Part shown: positions 35,404 through 46,227 of the stretch, in pieces
Numbering within the stretch: position 1 is the first letter of the stretch
Layout: every line of letters starts with the position of its first letter
Origin: Lithobates sylvaticus
Lineage: Eukaryota; Chordata; Amphibia; Anura; Ranidae
Direction of reading: 5' to 3'
DNA length: 64,000 nucleotides
Assembly (NCBI GenBank): GCA_028564925.1
Contig: CM053028.1
Location: forward strand, 629,137,750 to 629,201,749
Program-made: the position numbers and the translations under genes
Notes under the pieces: model-generated
Told to the model about the DNA's origin: nothing
Database searches by the model: none
The model's input: only the letters and a program-made list of their open reading frames with translations

Positions 35404-35407
<4 letters not shown>
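34351..35407 (-). repeat. Gypsy 5' LTR
   Basis: The 1057-bp terminal repeat that would carry the promoter of the element. Nearly identical to 27183-28240. Confidence 0.95.

Positions 35408-35474
<67 letters not shown>
35408..35474. repeat. (TA)n microsatellite, Gypsy target
   Basis: About 33 TA units, continuous with the right LTR. The left flank of the element also ends in TATATA, so the element landed in this tract. Confidence 0.95.
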
Positions 35475-35476
<2 letters not shown>

Positions 35477-35500
35477 TGTATGATAATAATAATTAGTATT

Positions 35501-35590
35501 CAAGTAAATCTCCTACACCCCCCACCATCCCAACAGGACACAAAGGCTCTTGTAGAAGCCACTCACATACACCATATCAGAGCTGTAATT
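35501..35590 (+). pseudogene. Orphan histone 3' end (H2B-type), coding region missing
   Basis: CAAGTAA at 35501-35507 matches the last Lys codon and stop of H2B. A C-rich trailer and GGACACAAAGG follow, then a decayed stem-loop GGCTCTTGTAGAAGCC at 35545-35560 (one stem mismatch) and CAGAGCTGTAA at 35579-35589 as a U7-type element. Stop-to-stem spacing is 37 nt against 40 nt in H2B. Upstream is only 26 nt of unrelated sequence and then the TA tract, so the gene body is gone. It is a relic of a tandem H2B duplication or of its 3' flank. Confidence 0.8.
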
Positions 35591-35935
35591 TCAGTGTAAA
35601 GTTAATATGACGAAGATATCATGAGAAATATATGTTTAGTGAATTTTCTGACAAAACCTTAATGCAAATTCATCAGATTGATCGTGCAATCTAGATGTCG
35701 CCCTGTGTTAATGCCCTCAAATTCCCGGGTATGAGTTCTAATTCTGTTCCCAAAGATCACGTTGTAATCACCTATTTGTCTTATAAATGGGATTCGGAAA
35801 GAAAACAATGAAATCTTATTGTAGCGCTTCCTAGATCCCCGCACAGAAGTCATTTCTCTTGTCACCAGTAGGTGACAGTGTTGCTCTTCCATAGAGAATA
35901 CATTGGAGCAGTTTAGTTGAATTGTATCTACATGG
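35505..35935 (+). repeat. Direct-repeat copy of the H2B 3' flank
   Basis: Collinear with 26062-26520 (see that entry). It includes a CTCF-like motif 358 nt after the stop, against 375 nt at H2B. Confidence 0.8.
35865..35878 (+). promoter_or_regulatory. CTCF-like motif
   Basis: CCAGTAGGTGACAG fits the CTCF core at 13 of 14 positions. It lies within the duplicated H2B flank. Confidence 0.5.
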
Positions 35936-36321
35936 ATGTGATAGAAACCAATGAGAACACCGACCGATCCCAGATGTGTCCGGAGCAGGGAGGACAATGC
36001 TGGGGGGACACGATTCATTGTCTGCTCAGCGATCTGTCCCTCCATGTTGTACAGCCGGTTCCATCCAGTACAATTCTGTACTAAGTCACCTTTCTACGTG
36101 TCATTCGCTGAAGAACGGAATAATCCGATCAGTGAGATCGGAGGAGGATTTTCTGTGTTATGGAGACAAGCAGTCCAATGTCAGAGCTCCTAATTCTTAC
36201 ACATTGTATGATGTGGAGGAACTCCCCTCCCCCATCCCACACAAAGAAGGTAACTCTACTAACACAGATAACGGGCAGATCTTGGCGGGCATTTTAAAAA
36301 TGCCGCTTTTTCTTAAGTAAA

Positions 36322-36860
<539 letters not shown>

Positions 36861-36901
36861 TACACCCCCCGACCAACGTCCTCCTCATCACCCCCCACAC
36901 A

Positions 36902-36948
36902 ACACAAAGGCTCTTCTCAGAGCCACCACATCCTCCTCACAAAGAGCT
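36902..36948 (+). terminator. H3 3'-end processing signal (stem-loop + HDE)
   Basis: Stem-loop GGCTCTTCTCAGAGCC at 36909-36924, preceded by ACACAAA. AAAGAGCT at 36941-36948. Confidence 0.95.
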
Positions 36949-37966
36949 CCATACGATCTCATCACTACTTCATCATACAAATACTTCCCACCACATGTCT
37001 TCATTCTTCTGCACTCGGAAGCTCAGTCTGTAAGCAACGTTCATCTGTAACTTCATTTCTAATACAATCCCAGAGTAACAAATCACATCTTTCTTCTATG
37101 ACTCAATACAATGGAACATTATAGAGCCGAGTAAAACAAACGTTCCTGTAAACACATTTTACAATCTGTCTATTTGGACTCCTCACATTCTCTCACACAA
37201 GACACATCATTGTATTTTCTAGAAACCCGACAATTTCTTATTCCAGACAACAAGAGAATGTTTGTCAAGTCATTAGAGATCTGAAGATAGATCAGATTAC
37301 AGCATATTATGGGAGGGGGGAAACCTTACACAGCCCACATGGAGATGTCAGGGATGTCGTCTACTACCTCCTCCCATACTACAACCCTCATCATCGGAGA
37401 TCAGACATCTCTGCAGGGGCGGCACACATTACAGGGAGGAATGGAGAGGAAAAACAATAATAATCTGGAAGCACATTATTCATTCATTATAGCCCATCTG
37501 AGGGATCTATGGTTGCACTTGCTGCAAATATGTTATGTTGGCGGACAATTTATAAATGTCCGGCTACAACCAATCCAAATTAGCCCGCTTTATCTGACAG
37601 CCAATAAGAGCCTTTAGAGGAATATACGATTAGATACCGAGCCGGAGAAACAAATGTTCCCTCCAAAAGTCACATCGGGATGTTAAGGTTTATTTTTATG
37701 TACATATGATGAATCTGTAACTTGTGTTTAGAAAAGACTCCATTCTCCTCATAACACAGGAGTCTTGTTGCCGATCATCCTAACATGAGCGGAGGATGAT
37801 GTGTCTCCCGATCATTAGAATGATTCTCCTTATAACGTTCATAACGGCCGCATTATAAAATGAAATATTAATCCGCGCTCATATGTGATTTGTGTCTCCT
37901 CTATTAGAGATGACATGCGGAGCACTGTGTGCCATAAGGGAAGTGGGTGTAGGTAGGTGTGTGTGT
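36949..37966. other. Intergenic stretch between H3 and H1 3' ends
   Basis: AT-rich, no gene or recognisable repeat. Confidence 0.5.
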
Positions 37967-38012
37967 GGCTCTGTTAGGAGGAGGTGGGTGGCTCTGAGAA
38001 GAGCCTTTGTGG
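37967..38012 (-). terminator. H1 3'-end processing signal (stem-loop + HDE)
   Basis: In minus sense CACAAAGGCTCTTCTCAG: stem-loop at 38005-37990, then TAACAGAGCC at 37976-37967. Confidence 0.93.
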
Positions 38013-38048
38013 GGTGGAGATGAAGGAGATATCCGGCTACTGCTGCCT

Positions 38049-38684
38049 TTATTTCTTCTTCGGAGCGGCCTTCTTGGGCTTGGCTGCTGTCTTGGGTTTA
38101 GCCGCCTTCTTAGCCGGACTCTTGGCGGCTTTTTTCGGCTTGGCTGCAGCTTTGGGCTTCTTGGGGCTCTTTGTCGCCTTCTTGGCGGGAGCAGCTGCAG
38201 CCTTTGCCGGTTTCTTGGGGCTCTTGGCGGCTTTCTTCTTGGGGGACTTGGCTGGCTTCTTGGCAGCCGCAGGTTTCTTGGGCTTGGCCGCAGCCGATGG
38301 CTTCTTCTTGATGGTGACTTTCTTGGCCTTGTCGCTCTCTTGCTGCTTCTTGTTGATCTTGAAGGACCCGGAGGCTCCATGTCCTTTGACCTGGACGAGG
38401 CTCCCCTTAGTCACCAGCGCCCTGATGGCGATCTTGAGGCGGCTGTTGTTCTTGTCCACATCGTATCCTCCGGCGGCCAGGAGCTTCTTGAGGGCGGCCA
38501 GGGAGACCCCGCTGCGCTCCTTGGAAGCGGCCACAGCTGTGACGATGAGGTCGGACACGCTGGGACCGGACGGCTTCTTGCTGCCTTTCTTGGCTCCTCC
38601 GGCTGCCGCCTTCTTAGTCGCCTTCTTCTTGGCGGCGGGCTCCGCTGGAGGAGCGGCGGCTGGGGCGCTCTCAGTCTCCGTCAT
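38049..38684 (-). CDS. H1: Histone H1, replication-dependent linker histone
   Basis: Encodes 211 residues. I placed the start at [20 protein letters not shown]; the frame is open 7 codons upstream, but MTETE is the conserved somatic H1 start. The winged-helix globular domain spans about residues 33-108 ([51 protein letters not shown]). A Lys/Ala/Pro tail follows with several SPKK cyclin-dependent kinase sites. It binds linker DNA at the nucleosome dyad and compacts chromatin. Intronless, with H1 box and TATA upstream and stem-loop downstream. It ends facing H3. Confidence 0.98.
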   Translation of the reverse strand: MTETESAPAAAPPAEPAAKKKATKKAAAGGAKKGSKKPSGPSVSDLIVTAVAASKERSGVSLAALKKLLAAGGYDVDKNNSRLKIAIRALVTKGSLVQVKGHGASGSFKINKKQQESDKAKKVTIKKKPSAAAKPKKPAAAKKPAKSPKKKAAKSPKKPAKAAAAPAKKATKSPKKPKAAAKPKKAAKSPAKKAAKPKTAAKPKKAAPKKK

Positions 38685-38880
38685 GATGCTCAAAGAGTTT
38701 TTCATAAAAGATCAATACCGTGTTTGTGTGGTGCTCTGGTTTATATAGAGACGTTCTGCACTTCTATTGGTTGATATAGAACTTGCCTTCTGAACTGCTA
38801 TTGGTTACACGCTAGACACGCCCACTGACTGTAACTCCGGTGTTGGGGAATCTTCTCTCTCCTGTTGTGTTTCCCTGGCA
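38685..38880 (-). promoter_or_regulatory. H1 promoter
   Basis: In minus sense: the H1 box AAACACA at 38872-38866, CCAAT boxes (ATTGG on plus) at 38800-38804 and 38766-38770, TATATAA at 38747-38741. The AAACACA box about 120 bp from TATA is the known H1-specific element. Confidence 0.9.
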
Positions 38881-39488
38881 GAGAGAAAAACGATTTAAAT
38901 ATGAAATGGAAGGATGTCCAATCTTCATCGGGTACCCGATCTGCTCACTGGACTGTCACCTACCGATCTGTCACTTACCGCTCTCATGATCTGCTCAGGA
39001 GGCTGAACACAGAGGCTGCAAACACATCCATCCTCCTGAGTGTGTTTCCCATTCTTCCTTCTACCTGCTTTTCTACACACATTCTCATCAGAAAACAATC
39101 TTCTCACATCTCCCACTACAATCATCTTCTCATTGATGAGTGAAGAGTGAAGACCAGGAAACATTTCCCTCTAATACAGAATGTTGCTCATCTCTGGAAC
39201 AAAAACATCAGCCGGTGACATGAGATCCTTGTGTGATGTGATGTGAGAGAGTATTAGAGATACAAAGGTGTCAGCTGATGAGAACATGTCATATTTCATG
39301 TACTATTTATCATTCTTTGCTCATTATGACAACTGTAAGTTTGTACTAGTCACTGCACACAGCAGACTAGTAAGTAGTTTATTCTGGTGGTTATGTATCA
39401 TTATTTCACCATGATAAATATATTGTCTTTCAAATAATCTGAGTAAGTTTATTGTCACATTTTACTACACAGCTAAATTGCCCACTCA
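38881..39488. other. Intergenic stretch right of H1
   Basis: No gene or named repeat seen. Confidence 0.5.
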
Positions 39489-39491
39489 GAA

Positions 39492-39562
<71 letters not shown>
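39489..39562. repeat. (TA)n microsatellite
   Basis: Long TA tract bounded by an A-run and a T-run. Confidence 0.97.
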
Positions 39563-39578
<16 letters not shown>

Positions 39579-39655
39579 CTTAAGACTTCATGGTTGGAGT
39601 AAACCGTGCATTCTTGGTGTTCGTGGAAGAATAGCGTACCATCATTGACTTCAGC

Positions 39656-39874
39656 CTACACTATATGTGTGGTGTCATTGGGAGGAACAGCACCCCACTA
39701 TTGGTATAAGTGGGAGGAATAGTGCCCTATTATTGGGGATCACTGTAAATGGTAATGTCCCATCATTGGTGCCATTGGAAAATAATAGTGCTCTGTCATT
39801 GGTTCCATGAATACAATAATGGTGTTAGTGGGAGGAATAGTGTCACATCATTGGTGTCAGTGGGAGGAATATGT

Positions 39875-39905
<31 letters not shown>

Positions 39906-39906
39906 C
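39656..39906. repeat. Minisatellite and 30-base C-run
   Basis: Imperfect ~33-40-bp units of the form ATTGGTGTCAGTGGGAGGAA, AATAGTGCCC at 39656-39872, then C-run 39877-39906. Confidence 0.8.
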
Positions 39907-40129
39907 AGGCCTGACCACCAACATTACCCAGTGCCCGCTCTCTGGTTGTCCTACCAAATCTGCCCACTGGCCATCCCACAAAGGCTCATCCCATGTCCTC
40001 CTCCTTCTCCATCCTATGTCCTTCTCATCCTCCTGCAATCCAATCTCCTCCATCCCACATCCTCCTCCTCCAGTCCCATCTCTTCCATCGCACATCCTTT
40101 TCCTACTGCAGCCCCATCTCCTCCATCCC

Positions 40130-41522
40130 AAACTCTCCCCTAGTCCCATCACCTCCATCCTATTCCTCTGTCCGGCATCTTCTTCCATGGCGTTGGCGTC
40201 TCTTCTGGGCCGCTCCGCGCAATGGGAGGCTCCCGTTGTGTGATGCTTCGCTGTTTCTGGCAGGTCTTTTATAATGGAGGGCACCTGGTGACCCCGCCCC
40301 CTCTGACGCACGGGGACGTCATGGGGAATTCCCTATGGCTTTCCCCATGACGTCAGAGGAGGGCGGGGTCACCAGGTGCCCTCTGTTATAAAAGACCTGT
40401 CAGACGGAGCAAAGCCTCACACAGCGGGAGCCTCCCATTGCGAGGAGCGGCCCGACAGAAGAACAGACGCCGACTCCATGGAAGAAGATGCCGGACGAGA
40501 AGACCAGCGCAAGAAGAAGATGGAAGAAGAAGATGGAAGAAGATGCCGGAAGGAGAAGATGAAGAAACCGAAGGATGAAGAAAGGAAGACCAGAAGAAAG
40601 AAGATTTTAATAAAGGAATTGTCAAAGACCGTCTCCTGTCATTTTTACAATTTTTGACACTTTTTTGGTGAAATGGTACCCTTACCATTTCACACAGGGG
40701 GGGCCGGGATCTGGGGGTCCCCTTGTTAAAGGGGGCTTCCAGATTCCGATAAGCCCCCCGCCCGCAGACCCCCACAACCAATGGCCAGGGTTGCGGGGAA
40801 GAGGCCCTTGTCCTCATCAACATGGGGACAAGGTGCTTTGGTTGTCTTAGACCCCCAAAGCATCCTCCCAATGTTGAGGGCATGTGGCCTGGTACGGTTC
40901 AGGAGGGAGGGGAGGCCGCTCTCGTCCCCACCTCTTTTCCTGCAGCCTGCCAGGTTGTGTGCTCGGATAAGGGTCTGGTATGGATTTTGAGGGGACCCCC
41001 ACGCTTTTTTTTTTAATTGTTTTTTTTAATTTTTTTTTATCAATGACTTTTTTTTTATGAATGGCTTTCAATGAATGACTGTTCTCGGGAGCCGTCAATA
41101 CATTAGCCGCAAGTGATTTTAAATAGCTTTTTTTCCTGCAAAAATGACACTTTTTTGCAGGGACAGTTCTAAACACAGGAAACACAGGCATACTATAGAC
41201 ACCCCCCAGGTACGAAATTTAAAGGAATATTACACTTTTATTGTTTCAATTTAGGCATTATCAAAATCACTGCTCCTGAAAAAAACGTCAGTTTTTAAAA
41301 AAATAAATAAAAATTGCATTGATACATGTCCCCTGGGGCAGGACCCAGGTCCTCAAACACTTTTTATGACATTAACATGCATATTAGCCTTTAAAATTAG
41401 CACTTTTGACTTTGAACGTTCGCATCCATTATAACTAATAGGGTTCTAATGCTCGCACGGACTTTAGGTCCGTTCGCGGGTTCTGGTGCGAGCCGAACGG
41501 GGGGGTGTTCCGCTCATCCCTA
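40130..41522 (+). mobile_element. MITE T copy 2
   Basis: The right terminus CCGCTCATCCCTA ends at 41522. The body matches copy 1 (ATGGAAGAAGATGCCGG, AATAAAGGAATTGTCAAAGA, ATTTCACACAGGGGGG, GCATTGATACATGTCCCCTG). Unlike copy 1 it keeps a palindromic segment at 40160-40500. The left limit is uncertain. There is no transposase; the purine-rich short frames are unlikely to be real proteins. Confidence 0.75.
40160..40500. promoter_or_regulatory. Palindrome with two divergent TATA boxes
   Basis: Arms of about 165 bp centre near 40335. Each arm carries, reading outward, GGCGGGGTCACCAGGTGCCC, TTATAAAAGACCTG, GGGAGCCTCCCATTG and CCATGGAAGAAGATGCCGGA. The TATAAAA boxes therefore face away from each other (right arm 40387-40393 on plus, left arm 40269-40275 on minus). 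A CRE-like ATGACGTCA lies near the centre (40347-40355). Confidence 0.75.
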
Positions 41523-41849
41523 ATCATCAGTCTTCCTAACCCAATTACAGCCGGAACAGAGTGCACTAGGCCGCCGACGCGGCGTCCTTTTATAGAGTGA
41601 GGCGTCCTGCCTGTAGCCAATTATTGCTCTCCTCGCTGCCGGCGCTGTGATTGGCCAAGCATGCAGGGTCACAGTGCATGCTTGGCCAATCATCAGCCAG
41701 CAATGCACTGCGACTGGCGCAATGCATTGCGGGCCGCTCGCATCACACAAATGTGATGCGAACGGCCCAAATAGTTATGGGGTCGCCGAGCGGGCGAACG
41801 CCCGGTGCTCGATTCGAATGTGGGTTTGAATCGAACAGCGGGCCCATCC
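41523..41849 (-). mobile_element. hAT transposon end, inverted
   Basis: In minus sense it starts TAGGGATGGGCCCGCTG and follows the same order as 44108-44440: GATTCGAATCGA core, a TGGCCAATCA/TGATTGGCCA pair around GCATGC, and a TATAAAAGG-like segment. Truncated at about 41523 next to MITE T. Confidence 0.75.
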
Positions 41850-42490
41850 CTATCTCTGACACGGTCTGTAAATTTGAATCCAACTGGGAACCCTGGGCCA
41901 TTTACATTGGTGCTCCTTGGATCACTAACTCCATAATTTCCTAAACTAAGTCCTATAGTTGTTGCTCTGAATACCCTGCCTATTCTCCCCTCTCTCCCTC
42001 CAACTTTTCTTTACCCCCCTTCATCCCCCCCCCCCTCTAGTTCTCACTTTTCCAACTTCTGCTCTATATTCACCTTACTTATTGGAGTTTGTCAATTAAA
42101 TGACAGGTCGATACTTTTGGGAGCCTTCTCGACTACTGTTAACCTTGCGGAGTAGGTCATGATTGTAGCCGGACAATCACATAGATGGATGGTTGGACGA
42201 TGAGAATTTCCCCTATAGGGCACAGTCAGCTCCCGATCAGGGTGCCTGGCAGTGGGGAACCCTTGATCGTTACATCGCTGAATAGACCTTCTCCTCCCAC
42301 ACCTCCTAAGTTGCACCATTGGGTCCCATCTAGCCTTCCTGTAACCTATACCAGTTCACTTGCATGTCATACCTAATGGTCTTGTATTACCCGCTGTTGC
42401 AGATGCTTACGTTTACTATGTGTATGTACCTTGTCATTTACCGTTATATTATTTTGACAAATATAATAAAATACTTTGAAATAAAAAAAA
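41850..42490 (+). mobile_element. LINE I: 5'-truncated plus-strand L1-like 3' end
   Basis: Starts in the last codons of ORF2 (FESNWEPWAIYIGAPWITN, matching the end of LINE D ORF2, WEPWAKYIGLPLI) and continues through about 0.5 kb of 3' UTR to AATAAAATACTTTGAAATAA plus A-tail at 42482-42490. One of only two plus-strand LINEs in the window. No clear target duplication was found. Confidence 0.85.
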
Positions 42491-44107
42491 GAGGGCAAGC
42501 AGGCTCTGTGTCTAGAAGCAACAGTGCTGGTTGTGGACACAGGGCATCCTCATCAGCACGTGGCCATGGGACACACTCTTCCTTTTTTTCGGCAGCTGGC
42601 CATGTTGAGCCACAACATGCAGAAGACTTGGTAGAGTGGATGACCAAGGCGTCCTCATCCTCTCTCACCCAGGCTCAGGGTACTAGCAAAGCAGCTGCCA
42701 ACGTGGCCTCTTCCCTAGGCTCAATGGCATCAGTCACTCCTTCCCTTACCCCTCCATGTTCTCCTGAGGAGTCCCCCGAACTGTTTGAGCACAATGTTGG
42801 GTACATGCTCCATGAGGATGCCCAGCGTTTTGAACGCTCTGATGATGATACCCAGCTAGAGAAAGGCAGTAACGTGAGCCCAGAGAGAGGGGATGCCCAA
42901 GAAGGACAGCAATCTGGCAGTCATGTTCCCCCAGCTGCAGCATACTGCCAGGTTTGCTCCAGTGATAAGGAGGGAGGGGATGATGAGGTCACTGAATCCA
43001 CGTGGGTGCCTGATAGGAGAGAGGAGGAGGAGGAGGCACATCTCCAATGAGGCAGGATGCCCTCCAGGGGCCAGCTTAATGGCAGCACCACAACTGCATC
43101 ACAAAGCACAGCTGCGCATGTGCAGGGCGCTGCCTCTGCACGTTATTCCAAAAGTTCTTTGGTGTGGGCCTTTTTGAGACGAGTGCATCAGATCGCACCG
43201 CTGCTATTTGCAACATATGTGTCAAGCGTATCTCGCGTAGCCAAAACATCAGCCGCTTGGGCACCACATGCTTGACCAGACATATGTCGACCTGCCATGC
43301 AGTTCGTTGGCAAGCGTACCTAAAAGACCCACACCAAAGAACAAAGCGGACCTCTCCTTGCTCCTCATCACCTGGGATCTCCAACCCCACTATACCTTCA
43401 GTCCTCTCTGAAACCTGCACTGAGAGGAATGAAGGTGTAGAATTAGGTGTATCACAGCCAAGTATTTGCAAGCAATCTGCTATTGGTACACCAACGTTAT
43501 ATTGTACCAGACAAATTTTCCTGCCCCAGCTGCTGCACCGTCAAAAGAAGTTCACTCCCAGCCATCCACATGCCCAGCAGTTGAATGCTAGCTTGGCTAA
43601 ATTGCTAGCACTTTAACTGCTGCCTTTTCAGTTGGTAGACTCTGCCCCCTTTCTGTGAGTTTGTGGAATGTGCGGTTCCTCAGTGGCAGGTTCCCAAATG
43701 CTACTTTTTCTCACGAAAGGTGATTCCGGCTCTCTACCGGCATGTGGAAGGCAATGTCCATGCCTCGCTGGACAGGGTGGTCAGCGGTAAGGTGCATATT
43801 ACCGCTGACTCATGGTCCAGCATTCATGGACGGGGACGTTACCTATCTTTCACGGCGCATTGGGTGACTCTTCTGGCAGCTGGGAAGGATGCAGGACAAG
43901 GTGCAGTAGAGTTGGAGGTTGTTACACCACCACGCCTCCAAAATGCTACTACTGGTGATTCTGACACACCTCTCTCCTCCACCCCTCCTCTTCTTCTTCC
44001 TCCATGGCCTATTCCTGTGCTTTGTTCTCTAAACCAGCAGTGCTCTGTAGGCGTTCAAGGGACTACGCAAGTATGCATGCAAAAAGATGCCATGCGGTGC
44101 TTGCGCT
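42491..44107 (+). pseudogene. hAT transposase copy 1 (BED finger), broken
   Basis: The N-terminal acidic segment (QEGQQSGSHVPPAAAYCQVC) and SSLVWAF precede a BED zinc finger read in the next frame: ETSASDRTAAICNICVKRIS, TTCLTRHMSTCH. A further frame gives KVHITADSWSSIHGRGRYLS at 43790-43850, the hAT catalytic-domain start. Stops and frame changes separate these parts, so no transposase can be made. At 44107 it is cut by the terminus of copy 2. Confidence 0.85.
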
Positions 44108-44679
44108 GTAGGGATGGGCCCGGTGTTTGATTCAAACGCATGTTCGAATCGGACATCGGCTGTTTGTCCACTCATCGAGTCCAGAACTCTGCGGGCCGTT
44201 CACATCAAATTTGTGTGATGTGAACGGCCCACAATGCACTGCGCCAGTCGCAGTGCATTGCTGGCTGATGATTGGCCAAGCATGCACTGTGACACTACAT
44301 GCTTGGCCAATCATAGCGCCAGCAGCGAGGAGAGCAATAATTGGCCACAGGCAGGATGCCTGTGGCCAATTATAGCTCAGGGGGTTTAGTACACGCCCCA
44401 CACTATATAAGGATGCCGCGCCGGCGGCCTTGTATAGTGTGTTCCGGCGTTCAGGGAAAGAGGATTGATAGGCAGGGACAGTGTGAACTATTTTCCATTC
44501 ATTTCCGTGTGGGGAAAATGCAGGGGAAGAGGAATAATAGGCAGGGCTAGTGTGTTCTTCTCAGGCATTTGCATGTCTTGAAAGTGCAGGGAAAGAGGAA
44601 TAATAGGCAGTGATAGTGTGTTCTTCTCATGCATTTGCGTGTGGGAAAAGTGCTGTTCTCTACAAATCCAGCCATGTGC

Positions 44680-46185
44680 AGGAGTTAGTGTGTGTGCTGT
44701 GGGAGTCCAGCACAGTATAAACCTGCACCTGTCTCTACCATTTTGTGCAGTTCTCCATTAATCCAGCCATCTGCAGGAGTTAGTGTGTGTGTGTGTTGTG
44801 TGAGTCTAGCACAGCACAGTATACAACCTGTACCTGTATCTACCCTTCTGCCCTGGTGTCATCTAATCCAGCCATCTGCAGGAGTTAGTGTGTGTGTTGC
44901 TGTGTGAGTCTAGCACAGCACAGTATACAACCTGTATCTTCCCTTCTGCCCTGGTGTCATCTAATCCAGCCATCTGCAGGAGTTAGTGTGTCTGTTGTGT
45001 GAGTCTAGCACAGCACAGTATACAACCTGCACCTATATCTGCCCTTGTGTAATCTAATCCAGCCATCTGCAAGAGTTAGTGTGTGTGTTGTGTGAGTCTA
45101 GCACAGCACAGTATAGAACCTGCACCTGTATCTGCCCTTCTGCCCTGGTGTCATCTAATCCAGCCATCTGCAGGAGCTATTGTGTGTGTTGTGTGAGTCT
45201 AGCACAGTATACAACCTGCACCTGTATCTGCCCTGGTGTCATCTAGCCCAGCCATCTGCAAGAGTTAGTGTGTGTGTTGTGTGAGTCTAGCACAGTGCAG
45301 TATACAACCTGCACCTATATCTGCCCTTCTGCCCTGGTGTCATCTAATCCAGCCATCTGCAGGAGTTAGTGTGTGTGTTGCTGTGTGAGTCTAGCACAGC
45401 ACAGTATACAACCTGCACCTATATCTGCCCTTGTGTAATCTAATCCAGCCATCTGCAAGAGTTAGTGTGTGTGTTGTGTGAGTCTAGCACAGCACAGTAT
45501 AGAACCTGCACCTGTATCTGCCCTTCTGCCCTGGTGTCATCTAATCCAGCCATCTGCAGGAGCTATTGTGTGTGTTGTGTGAGTCTAGCACAGTATACAA
45601 CCTGCACCTGTATCTGCCCTGGTGTCATCTAGCCCAGCCATCTGCAAGAGTTAGTGTGTGTGTTGTGTGAGTCTAGCACAGTGCAGTATACAACCTGCAC
45701 CTATATCTGCCCTTCTGCCCTGGTGTCATCTAATCCAGCCATCTGCAGGAGTTAGTGTGTGTGTGTGTTGTGTGAGTCTAGCACAGCACAGTATACAACC
45801 TGCACCTGTATCTGCCTTTCTGCCCTGTTGTCATCTATTCCAGCCATCTGCAGGAGTTATAGTGTGTGTGTTGTGTGAGTCTAGCACAGCACAGTATACA
45901 ACCTGCACCTGTATCTGCCCTGGTGTCATCTAATTCAGCCATCTGCAGGAGTTAGTGTGTGTGTTGTGTGAGTCTAGCACAGTGCAGTATACAACCTGCA
46001 CCTGTATCTGCCTTTCTGCCCTGTTGTCATCTATTCCAGCCATCTGCAGGAGTTATAGTGTGTGTGTTGTGTGAGTCTAGCACAGCACAGTATACAACCT
46101 GCACCTGTATCTGCCCTGGTGTCATCTAATTCAGCCATCTGCAGGAGTTAGTGTGTGTGTTGTGTGACTCCAGCACAATATACAC
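44680..46185 (+). repeat. Minisatellite, ~92-105-bp units, about 15 copies, higher-order pattern
   Basis: The unit core is GAGTCTAGCACAGCACAGTA, ACCTGCACCTGTATCTGCCC and ATCCAGCCATCTGCAGGAGT. Units start near 44801, 44905, 45000, 45093 and so on. A 386-bp four-unit block at 45030 recurs at 45416, and a ~197-bp two-unit block at 45811 recurs at 46008. Confidence 0.95.
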
Positions 46186-46227
46186 TACCCAATAGCTGTT
46201 TTTCACATCTCCCTGCAGGCCAATACA

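Larger units (their letters stand above)
27183..35407 (-). mobile_element. Ty3/Gypsy LTR retrotransposon (8.2 kb), young, nearly whole
   Basis: Minus-strand element with two LTRs of about 1057 bp, both TGTAGC...GCTACA. The order is LTR, primer-binding site, gag, pol (protease, RT, RNase H, integrase), polypurine tract, LTR. The LTRs differ at only about five positions, so insertion was recent (roughly a million years or a few, by usual vertebrate neutral rates; inference). The target was a TA microsatellite: TATATA on the left and a long TA tract on the right, so the duplication cannot be measured exactly. There is no envelope gene. It looks almost whole, with about one or two breaks in pol. 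Confidence 0.95.

Noticed and set aside
39796-40311. Minus-strand Gly/Arg-rich frame beside the C-run
   Set aside because: Driven by the 30-base C-run and the purine-rich MITE T sequence; not conserved as protein in MITE T copy 1.
40475-40657. Lys/Glu-rich short protein in MITE T, partly kept in copy 1
   Set aside because: Low-complexity GAA/AAG repeats explain it, and indels between copies are not in multiples of three.
44680-46185. Regular repeat spacing that could suggest a CRISPR-like array
   Set aside because: Units are contiguous with no unique spacers, and the context is a eukaryotic hAT transposon. It is a minisatellite.
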